Below are positions 1 to 10,810 of a DNA stretch of 64,000 nucleotides, in pieces. The DNA is from Diplodia intermedia (Eukaryota; Ascomycota; Dothideomycetes; Botryosphaeriales; Botryosphaeriaceae): the NCBI GenBank assembly GCA_021495925.1, contig JAKEKT010000085.1, forward strand, positions 1-64,000, in the 5' to 3' direction. The translations under genes were made by a program, and so were the position numbers. Every line of letters starts with the position of its first letter. The stretch's first letter is position 1. The notes under the pieces are model-generated. The model had not been told where the DNA came from. It saw only the letters and a list, made by a program, of their open reading frames with translations, and did not search any database.

Positions 1-16
1 GAGAAACGATCGCCAT
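1..16 (-). CDS. possible 5' end of a gene leaving the window
   Basis: An ATG at 16..14 on the minus strand is followed by five open codons (M-A-I-V-S) to the window edge and preceded by pyrimidine-rich DNA typical of fungal leaders. The adjacent OPT gene runs in the same direction and ends at 423, so a new minus-strand gene starting here is reasonable. Nothing can be said of its product. Confidence 0.25.
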
Positions 17-422
17 GATCAGGAGCGGGTGACGGAAGAAGATTGGAGGTGGGAAGGAGAGTGCAGGAAAGACGGCGGTGGTCACTGAAGTACCAAACAC
101 AAGCACACACAAGCTCGTTGCGCGGTCTTGGCTTTTTCCGAGTCTCAATAGATCCGTGCTGTGCTGTTAACGTGAGGCATTTAAAGGCCGGGCTAGTGTC
201 GCAATAGAGTTCAGATGGAAGAAGAAGAAGACGCTTGTAGATGAGGCGCGCCGCAAATGAGGGAAAAAAAAAAGAATCGAGGTCGCGCTTCCCCAAGTGG
301 TCACGAGCAACGTATCCGTTCATGATTTCGTCGTATTCTAGTACCTCTTGACGCCTTTTCAGTCCCGCGCGTACGGACGACTCTCTCGCAAGACGAACGA
401 ACATAAACATAAAACATTAGAA
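17..422. other. intergenic region
   Basis: This holds the 3' flank of the OPT transporter gene and the possible promoter of the gene leaving the left edge. No coding or RNA feature was seen. Confidence 0.5.
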
Positions 423-2785
423 TCACAAGTGCGGCACGGCCAGGCTCGCCAAGAGCAGGTTCACGATGCTCAAAAGACCCTCTCCGAGAATGAGACCGCT
501 CGCGAGCACGATGATGGGCGTCTCCTGCTTGCCGCGGTAGCGAAGCCAGCACAGGTTCATCAGGCCACCGATGGTCCTGGCAAGCGTAAAGGACGGCGTA
601 TTGTACATTCCTATCAACTCGAGTCAGACGCAGACGTGGGAGGAAGGGGAGGTGGCAGGGACCTCCCCCCAAAAAAACAATCGAACAACACTTACCAACA
701 GCAACAGCAATGCCACCAGGAATGAACCGCGACCACCGCCTTGCGCCCGCCCCGGCCTGCTCGGCGACCCTAACAGCCGTGGCGACGGCAAAGACGACGC
801 CGGCGGCCCCCGCCCACTGCAAGACCATGGGCGGGAGGCCCTTGCCGGTGACGAGCCTAGCGGTGAAGATCCAGACGAAGCCGGTGGGGACCTCGAAGAG
901 CTTGCCGGGGACCTGGTAGACGTTCGTGTACAGGCGATACACGCAGGCGGACAGCACGGCGCCGACGGCGGAGCCGACCATCTGGCCCCAGAACTGGGCG
1001 TTGGGGGCGGCGCCCAGCAGGTGGCCGGTCTTGATGTCCTGCATGAGGTCGCCGGCCTGCAGCGCGCCCGACTCGGACAGCGCGCCGGCGACGAGGTTGA
1101 TGACGACGGCGTTGCGGTTCGTGGCGGCGTGCGGGATGGCCAGCGCGACGAGCAGCTGCGTCAGCTTCGAGATGCCCGACACCGGGTTCAGGTCCGTCTC
1201 GCCCAGCGCGCGCACGCCCATGATGCTCAGGACCAGGGCGAGCCCGAGGCCGAGGATGTTCAGGCTCAGCGGGACGAGGTTGCCGAAGACGTAGTGCACG
1301 GCGCCGATGCTGAGGCCGAGGGAGAGGACGAGGCCGATGAGCGTGGTGCGCGTGGAGATGAGATGCTCGGGCGGGGCGTCTTCTTCTTCCTCGTCGGATG
1401 CATCGCGCTTGGCGGGACGGCCGTCGATGGCGGCGTATCCGTTGAGTGATTTGAGCGAGTCCATGTCGAACGAGAACATGTCGCTCCAGGTCCGCTGTCT
1501 GAAATGGTCAATGAGCCTTGGCAGCCACACGCGCGCGTGGTGGATGAGGGGCCGCAGAATCAACCAGCCAAGGCTGACCAGTGAATCCGCCAGCATGATG
1601 GCAAGACTGACCCACACGATCCAGCCTTTGCTGCCCGTCTCCCAGTCGCTGACCGGGCCGGGGGCCCAGCCTCTTTTCTTGGCAAGAGGCGAAAGGACGC
1701 CCCACCCGAGAATGGCACCCAGGAGCATGTGGAGCGTCGTCTCGGGCCCCATGATGATACCCTGGCCGATGTACGCCGGAGAAGGGTTCAGGGTCCATAG
1801 CCATTTGCTGGCCAGATGGAGCCCGAAGATTGGCACGTCACGCAGCTGGGGGACAAAGTAGGTCAAGACGGTCTGATCACCACAATCAGTCAAGCCTCAC
1901 ATGAAGATGATGCAATACACCTACATAAACAGCGGAGACGCCAAAAGCTATGGTCAGGAGGCGGACCTTGGCCCTCCAGTCGCTCTGCGAATCCAGCCCG
2001 GTCCCCGCTTCATTCTCCTCGTCCGTTTCCGGGAAGGTTTGAGGCGGAGGAGAGTCGGCCGTGGCTCCGCCAGGCGCGCCGCCGACGAGGAGATGTGCCC
2101 GCTCGCCGTCGTCGCCGTCCCCTTGCTGCGACCCGCGATGCTCGTCCTGGCGGATGACGGCGCCTTTTCCATACTGGCCATGCAGCACGCCAATCATGAG
2201 GGCGGCCGCAGTGCCGCTCGGAAACTTCAGCTTCTCCCGGATGATGACCTGGCGGCGCAGCGGGACGGCAAAGACGACGCCGAAGAAGCAGATGCCGACC
2301 GCCCACACGATGAGCTTCCACAGACCTACGTCCAGCGGGCCGTTTTCCTCGGGCTTCAGCAGGTACTGCAGCGCGGGAATGACGCCCACGAAGCCGCAGC
2401 CCAGCGGCATGGTGCCCACGCTGCCGGCGACGCTCTGGATCAGCACGTTCTCGACGGGCGAGAAGGGCAGGCGCAGGTAGCGCGACATCAGGCGGAACCA
2501 AGCAAAGCCCAGCAGCGCCGACGGCATGGCCATGCTGCTGACCCAGCCCGTCTGCAGGCCAAAGTATGTGTTGGAGAAGCATATCACAATGCCGATGCCG
2601 AGGCCGACCAGGATGCCGCGCAGGGTGAAGTTCTGAGGCTCGGCTGCACGCTGAGCAAGTATCGCGCGGGCGGGCGCGGGGTCATGCGGCAGGTCTGCAT
2701 CGTCGTTGCCGTCGTCGCGATAGGCAGAAGTGGGGGTTTGCGGCGGCTGGGCGGGCGAGAGGCGGGCGCCTCTGTCGGGGGCCAT
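423..2785 (-). CDS. OPT-family oligopeptide/metal-chelate transporter
   Basis: Predicted proton-coupled transporter of small peptides or peptide-like metal chelates in the plasma membrane or an internal membrane. Three exons (2785..1925, 1872..696, 610..423) join in frame to 741 aa; the introns of 52 and 85 bp have GTAGGT...CAG and GTAAGT...TAG borders. After a Ser/Pro-rich cytosolic N-terminus come many hydrophobic segments. The first reads GILVGLGIGIVICFSNTYFG, and the motif TLNPSPAYIGQGIIMGP follows the first intron, as in fungal YSL-like OPT proteins. An acidic loop (DASDEEEEDAPPE) separates the two membrane halves. The open frame continues upstream of 2785 with no ATG (a GTG at 2944 and a stop just beyond), so the ATG at 2785 in good context is taken as the start. 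Substrate is not predictable. Confidence 0.9.
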
Positions 2786-3665
2786 TGCGAGAGAGGCCAG
2801 CGGGATGGCTTGGTCGTCGTCGGGCGGTTTAGGAGACACGACGGGCGGGCTCTGGTCCACGACGGCGCTGGACGACGATTGCGAGGGTGGTGAGGGCGAT
2901 TGCGAAAGCGCACAGCTGATGTAATTGCTGCACGCACTGGTCACCCGCTATGGCGCAACCGCCCTGCATGCGACTGGCTGCCTGCTCTCCTCGGCTTGCC
3001 GTCCTCAGGCACTCCGGGCTAGGCTGTCGCACGAAAATAAGTCATGCGAGGACGCGACGCATGCTGGCCAGAGTGCTTTCAGGTACGCTGGAGCCCCGTC
3101 TCGGCGATTTGCACGCCCGCCGCGGCCTTCCCTGCGCCCGCGCGGCAGGTTATGCTCCAGGCCGCCTCGTCATAGGCATGCATTCAGCTGGGGCGGCCCC
3201 TTGTCGGTCGCACGCGTCTTTATGCCGCACCTTGCGTTCACCGCTCTCCCAACCGGGCGAGCACGCCGCATGAGGCACGCCGCGCGCACCCCAGTCGCCT
3301 CCCACCACCGCCTCGGCCGTCAATAATGACGAGGTGCAGGCGCTGGCCACAAACGCCAAACGCGCGGCGGCGTCACCGGAAGCGATCGTCGCAGACGGGC
3401 GACGGGGCCCTGGCGGCACCCACCCTGGGCGGCGGTTTTGCCTGTCTGGCCAGTGGCTAGCGGCCGCGGCGGTTCAGTGTAGGGCTGCGATGATCCTGGA
3501 GAAATTTTGCGGAGACCCTCCCTGACGCTTCGGCGCCCACGCGGCTGCTGTGCCTGCTTGCCAAAATTTATATAGTCGGCCCCAGTCCCAAGCCACGCCA
3601 CGCCCACCCTCCTCAACTTCGCCCGCCTCCCCATACTGCTCCCACGCCTGCTCATCTCTGCAAAC
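2786..3665. other. divergent intergenic region
   Basis: It separates the OPT gene (minus) from the gene at 3666 (plus), so it should carry both promoters. Only the TATA element at 3569..3575 stands out; open frames here lack coding character. Confidence 0.5.
3569..3575 (+). promoter_or_regulatory. TATA box of the gene at 3666
   Basis: TATATAG lies 97 bp upstream of the ATG at 3666 in otherwise GC-rich DNA and is followed by a C-rich stretch suited to transcription start. Confidence 0.45.
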
Positions 3666-4659
3666 ATGCCGTTCATGGGCGACAGCGATTGGTCGGCGCC
3701 CTCGACGGGCGAGTGGTCGGTATGAGTCCTCCGTCCAGCCTCTCTCCGTCTTGCTCCTCCCTCCTTCCGAGCGATTGTCGGCAACACTCACCCGCCAACA
3801 ATATGCTTTCAAGGACTCGCTGTACCTCTCCTTCCCGTCGGCCAAGTCCAAGGCGCGGGAGGTCGTGGCGGCCAAGACCAACAAGCCCCAGCGCCCGGCG
3901 TACATGAAGCACAAGACGCACGCCTCAATGCCGCACCTCGGCCAGGCCCAGCAGTACGTCTTCCGCCCGGCCGCCCGCGCCGACACGGTCGACCGCCAGC
4001 GCCACCCCGTCGCCACCAAGCCGGCCTTGAAGCGCGCCCAGAGCCTCTCCACGCCCGCCGCTGCCGCCATGCCCGAGCAGCCAAAGGTCGAGAAGCACGT
4101 CCACTTTGTCGACGAGGGCTACGGCTCCGCGTCGTCGTCATCGTCGTCGTCGCCGGCGACGAGCCCGAAGGTCAGTGGTAGCCGTCTGGTGTCGATGTAG
4201 CCTCCGCTCACAAGCTCTGTAGCAAGAGCCCAAGAGCGACGCCGACAGCCGCCCGTCCACGGCCGACTCGGATTTTGAGCAGCTCGCGGCGAAGACGCAG
4301 CAGCAGCAGCAGCAGCAGAAGGAGCGGCCGTCAAAACCGGCGCGCAGCAAGACTGACGCTCAGCTGGCGATGGTCGTCAAGGCGCAGAGCAGAAGTCCCA
4401 CAGGCGGCGCTAAAGAAGCGAGCGGCCAGCACGTGTCGCGCCAGCGCCTGCCGCGCAGCCAAACGGCGCCCGTCCGGCAGTCGAGTCGCCGGCTTGCGCA
4501 GGCGCAGGCGCAGGACGGCAAGATGGCGGGCACGGGTGGCTCGTATCGCAACGCGAACGGCAACATCTGCTTCGACGAGTTCAGCTACTTTGGCGGCAGT
4601 GAGTCCTGCGTAAAACCTGGGCGATTGCGACATCGGCGCGCTAACAGCATGCAGTCTAG
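3666..4659 (+). CDS. hypothetical basic low-complexity protein
   Basis: No family was recognised. Four exons are proposed: 3666..3719, 3814..4170, 4223..4598 and 4655..4659. The first two introns have GTATGA...AAG and GTCAGT...TAG borders and leave the frame intact. The product is about 263 aa and starts MPFMGDSDWSAPSTGEWS. A Lys/Arg/Ala-rich region, a Ser run, a CAG-encoded Gln run and a C-terminal segment GNICFDEFSYFGG follow. The last acceptor is uncertain: CAG at 4654 gives an immediate stop, while an AG five bases later adds about 12 residues. No signal peptide or membrane segment is seen; the composition suggests a disordered, possibly nuclear protein. The TATA box and in-phase introns argue for a real gene. 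Confidence 0.6.
4298..4318 (+). repeat. CAG trinucleotide repeat (7 units)
   Basis: Seven consecutive CAG codons encode a Gln run in the third exon of the gene at 3666. The tract is likely to vary in length between strains. Confidence 0.8.
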
Positions 4660-5252
4660 CGGATGATGGAAGGCATCCATCTGTAAAACAGGGTTAAGGG
4701 CCGGCGTTTGCAGGAGACCAAAATACGTACTGGGTTTGATATTCGACCATTGCCTTTAGCTACCACTCAAGGCTGTAAAATAATTCCATCCGTCCGCCAA
4801 TCAGGGCACTTTTGATGCGACCCCTTCCCCGCAGAATCGCTCTGACCAAGCGGTGGCCGGTGTTGCTTGTTGACGCTGTCTGCCAACTTTTCGCCTCGAG
4901 ACAAACAAACACTCACTGTTCCCCGTTGTTGCTGTGCGCCTGTCATCCGCCATGGCCGCCACCTCATTATTTCAGGTCCGCCAGCACCAGGCACCCGACC
5001 GCCACGGTCACTCTGACCATCAATCCTGACCCATAAATCCAGGCACCACCGGCCCCCGTGCACCGCCAGCCCTATCCGCTGCCTCTACAAACAACCCCCT
5101 GGGGTCGCCGCTCAAGATCCCAGCGGCCCGCCCCTTCTTCGCTCGACCTCCATCTCTTCTTCGACTTCTCCCGCGCCGCAAAAGAGTCGAGCGGCGAAGG
5201 CCCCAGTCGCATCGCCACGGCAACCGACTCCATCCCCACTGCGACGGCCGAC
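4660..5252. other. intergenic region
   Basis: Short and without a convincing open frame. The last 300 bases are C/T-rich, as expected for the promoter and leader of the gene at 5253. Confidence 0.5.
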
Positions 5253-6468
5253 ATGTCGCCGACGACCGTCCCGCCTCCGCCCGCGGCCACTGACTCGAGA
5301 AGAAGACGTGGCCAGCTGCACCAGCGGCCGCCTCGTTTGCCATCGCTCTCCAGATCTCCGGTGCGGATCGACGGACGGCTAGTCAGACAGCGTCCTGAAA
5401 CTCATGTCAACCAAGTCTCGCGGTTGCGCGGCGACCCCAGAAGAGCTGCTCCAGCTCCAACTCCAGCCCGCGGCGCCGTCGGCCCCCAAGGTCCCGGTGG
5501 CGAGCAGCAGCAGCAACAACCCACCAACAAGAGCATATACACTTCGTCCGAGGTACGTACGCACGCATCTCATTCCCCACAAATCCCCAAAAACCCCGGA
5601 TTCGCCAAGAGATCAGGAACTCTCTGCTTTCCTTTCCCCCGGCGTTTTTATTTTTTTTAATTCGTTTTCATGTTTGTTCACACCACAGCTCCAGGCACCA
5701 CCACCATCACCCTTCCGAGGGCAGCACGGCCGCCGCCGCCGCCGCTCGCCGGACCCAACCTTCACCCCGCCCACCCTCCGCCGCACCCAGCCCATGCGCA
5801 CGTGGGTGACGCTGACGGGCGACGCGCGCGCCGTCGCCGCCGCGTTTGGCGATGACGGGGACGGGTTCGAGTTCGACGACGATGCCGATGGTGGTGGCGG
5901 TGGCGGTGGCAGTGGCAGGTTGCTGAGCCCGCCGAAGCGGCGGCGACGCGGGGATGATGATGCCCTGATCTCCCAGCATCTACACGACAATACCGACAAC
6001 GACGCCTCCTCCCCCACCGCCCGCACCGCCGCTTGGCTCCTCTCCCAACAAGAAGATGTCCGCCTCTCCACCACCACCACTCCCTCGTCACCCGAGAACC
6101 CCTTCCCCTCACCGAACGACAACGACAACACCACAGCCACAGCCATCCAATCCTTCCTCTCCCCCTCGCGCCGCCGCTCGCCGGGCTGCTACAGCGCCTT
6201 CGCCTTCGCCTTCGTCGACGAGCCGCTCCGCTCGCCGACGGAGGAACTGAGCGCGCTGTCGCTGGGCAGCAGCAGCGACGAGGATGATGAGGGGGGGTTG
6301 TCGTCGTTTGCGCCTCCGCCTTCCGACGGGACGACGACGATGACGACGACGAACGTTACGCCGGGCATGGGGATGGGGAAGAGGAGGCGAGGGGGGTTGA
6401 AGAGGTCGTTGGCGGGGAGGTTTGCGGTGGTGGGGGAGGGAGAGGGTGGGGGGTTGGTGGCGCTTTGA
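5253..6468 (+). CDS. hypothetical acidic/Ser-Pro-rich protein
   Basis: Two exons (5253..5552 and 5689..6468) join across a 136-bp intron (GTACGT...CACAG) to about 359 aa. The ATG at 5253 opens a Pro-rich, Arg-rich and Gln-rich N-terminus. The second exon contains a Gly run after FEFDDDADGG, a basic patch PPKRRRRGDDD that could be a nuclear signal, a Ser-rich acidic stretch SLGSSSDEDDEGG and a basic end KRRRGGLKRSLAGRF. No catalytic or folded domain is recognisable. The frame change across the intron, with both sides open, is the main argument for coding. An unspliced alternative starting at 5404 would read through the intron. Function unknown. Confidence 0.55.
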
Positions 6469-6963
6469 GGTCGTTTGGGGAGGGGAGGGGAGGAAGGGTG
6501 ATGGTTGTGTGGCTGTGTGGCTGGCTATCTTGCACCGGTTGCTGCGATCTCTGCGTGGGGTTGGCTGGGGCTGGGGTTTACTCCTGGCATCTTCTGGGGC
6601 TTGGTTTACTGGCAGCATGGGCGGGATCGGTTTCTTTCCTCCTCCGGCCTTTTCAACTTTGGGTTCCTTTTTTTTTTTTTTTTGGAAACGACTTGCTGAT
6701 GGCATGCTGAACTTGGAAGCATTTGGAAGCGGATACATATTGGCGCGGTTGCATCACGGTGGGCGGCAATACTTTTTGATCTCTGGGTCTCTTTTTTTCT
6801 CCTTTCTCCAGCATTTCCAAGCGAGCGCTTGCATGGACGGTTTTCTGAGAGCATTTGAGCGGTAAAGGGAAACACTGCATTTCAGCAATAGAGCTCTACG
6901 GACATATCTTTCTTGCGCCTGAACTGACTGGACTATGCTGACGATGGTGCCGAATGTGAGCTG
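6469..6963. other. intergenic region with a T16 tract
   Basis: Convergent 3' flanks of the gene ending at 6468 and of the flavoprotein gene on the minus strand. A T16 homopolymer lies at 6668..6683. No gene was found. Confidence 0.5.
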
Positions 6964-7093
6964 CTAGTTTGAGGAAGATGACCAAGATTCCGACGGACTC
7001 TGATCATCGTCTTCGTCCTCCATGTTGTCCTGGCCGATGGGTATGGTCGACTGCTGCGCATCCCACCACGTCGTCCGTTCATCCCAGATCAAC
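6964..7093 (-). other. candidate 3' terminal exon of the NADH dehydrogenase gene
   Basis: On the minus strand a strong acceptor (GCGTCGCAG) at 7096..7094 is followed by 42 open codons ending in TAG at 6964. The encoded tail is Trp-rich and then acidic (LIWDERTTWWDAQQ, then NMEDEDDDQ and a Ser run). The annotated stop of the neighbouring flavoprotein gene sits inside a GTAAAG donor-like sequence at 7324. Splicing from there would join in frame as ELARL-LIWDE through a 231-bp intron. It may be an alternative ending or chance. Confidence 0.35.
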
Positions 7094-7320
7094 CTGCGAC
7101 GCTAAACCATTTTGAGTACACGGGTGATGAATCACCACGTTTCTGCAACCTTTCATCCCCGCCAGATCCTTAATTATCACACGCATATAGCGCTACCATA
7201 CTAGGGCAAAGCAGTTAAGCTGAGCAAGACGGCGAGTGTAGCCAGTTAGAAAGCCCATAACGCCCCCTCGATCTCAAGGAAAGAAAGAAAGACGTCCCTA
7301 TCACCGTTGCAACAATGTCT

Positions 7321-8895
7321 TTACAATCTGGCCAACTCCGTTCCGAACAGCCTGTTGACACCCCATGTCAGGAAAATCATCGACTTCGTCCTGAAGCTCC
7401 TCGTCCAGGTCAAACTGCCCTGCCTCCAGGACAGCCACGCCAACTTGCCCGTCCACTCCCTGTCCTGGATGATGCCGTCGTGGTTGCCGAGGTAAGTGAC
7501 CAGGCCCTTCGGGCGGAACTTGTACGGCGTCTCGGACCCGCTGTTCAGCACGCAGGCAAGGTACCTCGCCTTCTGCACCGCGACCTCGGCCGTGGTCGGC
7601 AGCGGCGCTCCCTCGATGTCGCACGCATCGCCCAGCCCGTAGACGCCCTCCCACACCTCATCGTCCGCACCGGCGGCCCCATCGCCCTCCTCCCCCTTCG
7701 GCTTGTAGACGCGCAACCGGCTGTCCGTCAGCACGCGAACGAGCCCGCCGTCGCCAGACTTGCGCACGCCCTCGAGCCGCTCGACCAGCGGCACGCTCTG
7801 GTTGCCCGTGGCCCACACGAGCAAACCGCACGGCAACCTGCCGTCCTCCCTCGTATAAATCGCATCGCGCTCGACGCGCTCGATGTGCGAGTTCGTGCGC
7901 ACATCCACATTCTCGCGGCGCGCCAGCTTCTCGCGCGCGTACTCGTGCAGCTTGCGGTCGTACGCGCTCAGGATGTGCGGAGCGACGTCGTGGATGGCGA
8001 TGGACAGCAAGCCCGCGACGCCGGGATACAACCGCGCCAGGTCGGAGCGCGCGAGGTCCCACAGCTCGGCGCACAGCTCGACGCCGGTGGGCCCGCCGCC
8101 GACGATGACGACGCGCAGCTTGTCGCGGCGCTGGGCGTCCGTCAGGCCGGGCGCGCCCGCCGCCTTCTCCAGCTGCTCGAACAGGCGGCGGCGCAGCTGT
8201 CTGGCGTCGTCCACCGTCCGCACGAACTGCGCGTGCTCGTCGACGCCCGGCACGTTGAAGCGGTTCGGCGCGCACCCGGGGCACACGACGAGCGTGTCGA
8301 AGGTCTCTTCGAACGCGTCGTCCTGCCGGCACCAGTCGAACGCCGTGCGGCAGCGGAGTCGGCGCGCCGCCAGGTCGATGCTTTCGACGCGCGCTTTGAC
8401 GTAGCGCAGCCCCCGCTTCTTGCCCCGGATCGGCTCCTCCGCCAGGTAGAAGGCGAACTTGCCCGTCGCTGCGCTGGCTAGTAGCGGCGTGTAGACGAGC
8501 GCGGGCGACGGCGAGATGACGGTGACGGCGAACTTGCGCGTGTCGAGCGCCGTCGCGAGCGTGTAGCCGGCCCAGCCCGTGCCGATGATGGTGATGCGCT
8601 GTTTGCCGTTGGCGGGGGAGGAAGCGGAGGCCATGTCGTCGGCGGCGGCGGCTTCGTCGTCGTTTTCGTCGAGGTAGTCGTTGATGAGGTTGTCGTGCGA
8701 GTCGTCGCCCTCGGGGTAGTCGTAGTGCGGCGGCGTGTCCTCGTAGTCGTCGTCGGCGTCGTCCTCCGCCCGTACGGCCGGGGCTGCCGGCGGCTTTTGT
8801 ATCATCGTTGGCGAAGGACGAAGGGAAGGCGATGGGCGGCAGCGAGCGGGCGTGGAGCGCGAGTAAGTCGGATCGTGGGGAACCTGGTCGCGCAT
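7321..8895 (-). CDS. type II (alternative) NADH dehydrogenase-like flavoprotein
   Basis: Predicted single-subunit FAD oxidoreductase of the NDH-2/AIF-like pyridine nucleotide-disulphide reductase family, expected to pass electrons from NADH to quinone without proton pumping, at a mitochondrial membrane. The unspliced frame gives 524 aa from ATG 8895. Two Rossmann motifs are visible: ITIIGTGWAGYTLA for FAD and VVIVGGGPTGVELCAEL for NAD(P)H. Near the end come the FAD-contacting VYGLGDACD and a family-like tail WGVNRLFGTELARL. An acidic stretch (EDDADDDYEDTPPHYDYPEG) lies between the N-terminus and the first fold. The start is uncertain: 8895 gives an Arg/Ser-rich N-terminus compatible with mitochondrial import, and 8805 gives a 494-aa form. 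Membrane side and cofactor preference cannot be read. Confidence 0.85.
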   Translation of the reverse strand: MRDQVPHDPTYSRSTPARCRPSPSLRPSPTMIQKPPAAPAVRAEDDADDDYEDTPPHYDYPEGDDSHDNLINDYLDENDDEAAAADDMASASSPANGKQRITIIGTGWAGYTLATALDTRKFAVTVISPSPALVYTPLLASAATGKFAFYLAEEPIRGKKRGLRYVKARVESIDLAARRLRCRTAFDWCRQDDAFEETFDTLVVCPGCAPNRFNVPGVDEHAQFVRTVDDARQLRRRLFEQLEKAAGAPGLTDAQRRDKLRVVIVGGGPTGVELCAELWDLARSDLARLYPGVAGLLSIAIHDVAPHILSAYDRKLHEYAREKLARRENVDVRTNSHIERVERDAIYTREDGRLPCGLLVWATGNQSVPLVERLEGVRKSGDGGLVRVLTDSRLRVYKPKGEEGDGAAGADDEVWEGVYGLGDACDIEGAPLPTTAEVAVQKARYLACVLNSGSETPYKFRPKGLVTYLGNHDGIIQDREWTGKLAWLSWRQGSLTWTRSFRTKSMIFLTWGVNRLFGTELARL

Positions 8896-10590
8896 CGCGA
8901 GGTTAAGTATATGTCCCCCGCTTGTCTGGAATGCTGCGGTGCTCACCGACCGTCTGATTGGTCGAAGCTATGGTGTTCCGGAACCAGGAGGGAACTCTGT
9001 TTGCGAACAACGGTGCTGATTGGAGCTCCGGAGGGCCAAGTGGTGGGGTAAGCTGAGTCTGGGTCAACAACTTCTTGGACATCTTCGGGGCAGAACGGCG
9101 CCCACCCATGTAGCGGTGCTACCCACGGGCTGCATCGGGCGGCTTCCGAGGCTTTGTTCAAGTCAGTGAGCGATTGTATTATTTTTGTTCCTCCAACAAT
9201 GTGTAGAGAGTTGCGACGGAAAAGAGGTCTCCGGGTAAGTCTGGCATGTCGCTGACATGTGATTGCGCGAGAAGCGTGTATCCCTTCGTCTGTGGAAGTT
9301 CCAGTCGACTCCGCAACACTCTCAACATCGCTAAGACAGTCGCAATGCGGTATTTTTATAGCTCATTCCGTCGCTCTTTTTCTGTACCACTTCACGCAGA
9401 CCCTGAAGGGAGTGATGCAGTGAACCTAAACGCGCCTTGATTCAACTTCAGGCAACACCCAGGAACACAAATGCTCTTGACCCATTAAGTGGGTGTCTTT
9501 CATTGGTGAGTGCCCAGTCAATTGCGTCGCCATTCACAAGTGCCGCTTGAGGAGTTTGGGTGTGATCCGGATGATCCGAATGAGGGACAAAGCGACATCA
9601 ATGTCCACCGGCCTAAGGAAGACCAGGAAAAATCACTCCAGCAGCTACCGATGTCTTCGTGGAATTGGAGACACGGAATGGTGGCAGTGCGAGGAGATGA
9701 TGTCCTACACTACAGTCAGGGGTCAGCACATGAACGGAAGTCAGGAAGGAGCAAGTGCAAGATGCTGGATCGACAGCGGAAGATTCGAGATGCCCTCGAT
9801 GAAGCCATGAAACTCTATCGACAATGAAGCCGGTTTTCTACCCTTTGGGAGCACTTAGCTGCTTCATATCGGTCGCTTTAGCGCTGGTCGCAACTCCTTT
9901 TCGAGCGATGCGTTACAGAGAGCGAGAGGTGACAAACGTCTGACTCGCACAGCCGTCTTCTGGTCCGAGCATCATTCAGCCCGTTGCGCCGCGCCCCACC
10001 CCTTCCAACATCCTCCCATACCATTTCCATGCTCAAACAGCTGCATTTACTCTCCCATGCGATATTGATGAGTGCTATAGTGAGCTCTCACATCCGAATC
10101 ACTCCAGTTTTTCGCCTTCTTCTACAAAGATGCTGTATGAAGGATCAATGTCTCTCTCGAACCTCTCACTTGCTAGTAACGGGCCGATCCCGGAGCGTAG
10201 ATCCCCCAGCATGACCCTCAGGACCGATGAGGAGATAAGTGATCCACCTCCACCGTATTCAAGAATTGCTCCAGGCGTAAGTTGCCGAGACTAACTGCTT
10301 AGTCGAAAGGTTATCTCAATCAGTCCGGCCGGAGAATCAGCTCTCTTCGGTTGGCATGCGACCATTCGAGCTACCTCAGAAGGCCGTTCGCCGCAACGGC
10401 GCGTATCACAGTGGCGAAGCTAGCTTCTATCGATAAAAAAAAGTTTGCTTTGTTCTGCCGATCCACTCTCAAGCCCTTCGCGTTTTCGGCATGGGCGCTG
10501 TTTCTATGCATCCATTCGGCGTCTCATCTACCAGATGTAGACTATTGGCAACTTTGGGTCACGCGAGGAGAGACCATGGGAGATGCAGGA
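8896..10590. other. intergenic region, no supported gene
   Basis: About 1.7 kb between the flavoprotein gene and the cutinase promoter. Two overlapping open frames at 9493..9827 have no ATG in the better frame and no recognisable motif. The sequence is less GC-rich than the flanking genes. It should contain both divergent promoters. Confidence 0.45.
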
Positions 10591-10595
10591 AGAGA

Positions 10596-10603
10596 TATAA
10601 AGC
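10596..10603 (+). promoter_or_regulatory. TATA box of the cutinase gene
   Basis: TATAAAGC lies 215 bp upstream of the cutinase ATG and is followed by a C/T-rich leader (CTTTCATCCGCAGC and similar). This fits a TATA-driven, regulated gene with a leader of about 180 bases. Confidence 0.6.
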
Positions 10604-10691
10604 CCAAGGAGGTCGGGGAGAGAGGAAGGCCTTCTTTCATCCGCAGCTTCAACATTCGTTTCTCCAGTCCTTCCTTCATTCTTTCCAACCC

Positions 10692-10783
10692 CAACGACAG
10701 CCCATCAGCAAGACTGACGGCTCCACCCTCATTTTTCCTTCTTTTCCAATCTCAACGACAGCCCATCAGCAAGACTGACGGCT
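10692..10783 (+). repeat. 31-bp direct repeat in the cutinase leader
   Basis: Two 31-bp copies at 10692..10722 and 10753..10783 (beginning CAACGACAGCCCATCAGC and ending GACTGACGGCT), 61 bp start to start, look identical by eye. They lie between the TATA box and the ATG, so both should be in the mRNA leader. Confidence 0.85.
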
Positions 10784-10810
10784 TCACCACCTTCATTTTC
10801 CACAACAACA

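Noticed and set aside
571..1449. Long plus-strand open frame opposite the OPT transporter
   Set aside because: Antisense shadow of a GC-rich coding exon; Asp/Glu/Gly-rich composition and no motif.
7315..8481. 388-codon plus-strand frame opposite the NADH dehydrogenase gene
   Set aside because: Antisense to a clear FAD/NAD oxidoreductase; Ala/Arg/Leu/Val-rich with no motifs.
9493..9827. Two overlapping plus-strand frames of about 105 codons
   Set aside because: The more protein-like frame begins with GTG, has no ATG start or splice acceptor I could defend, and no motif.
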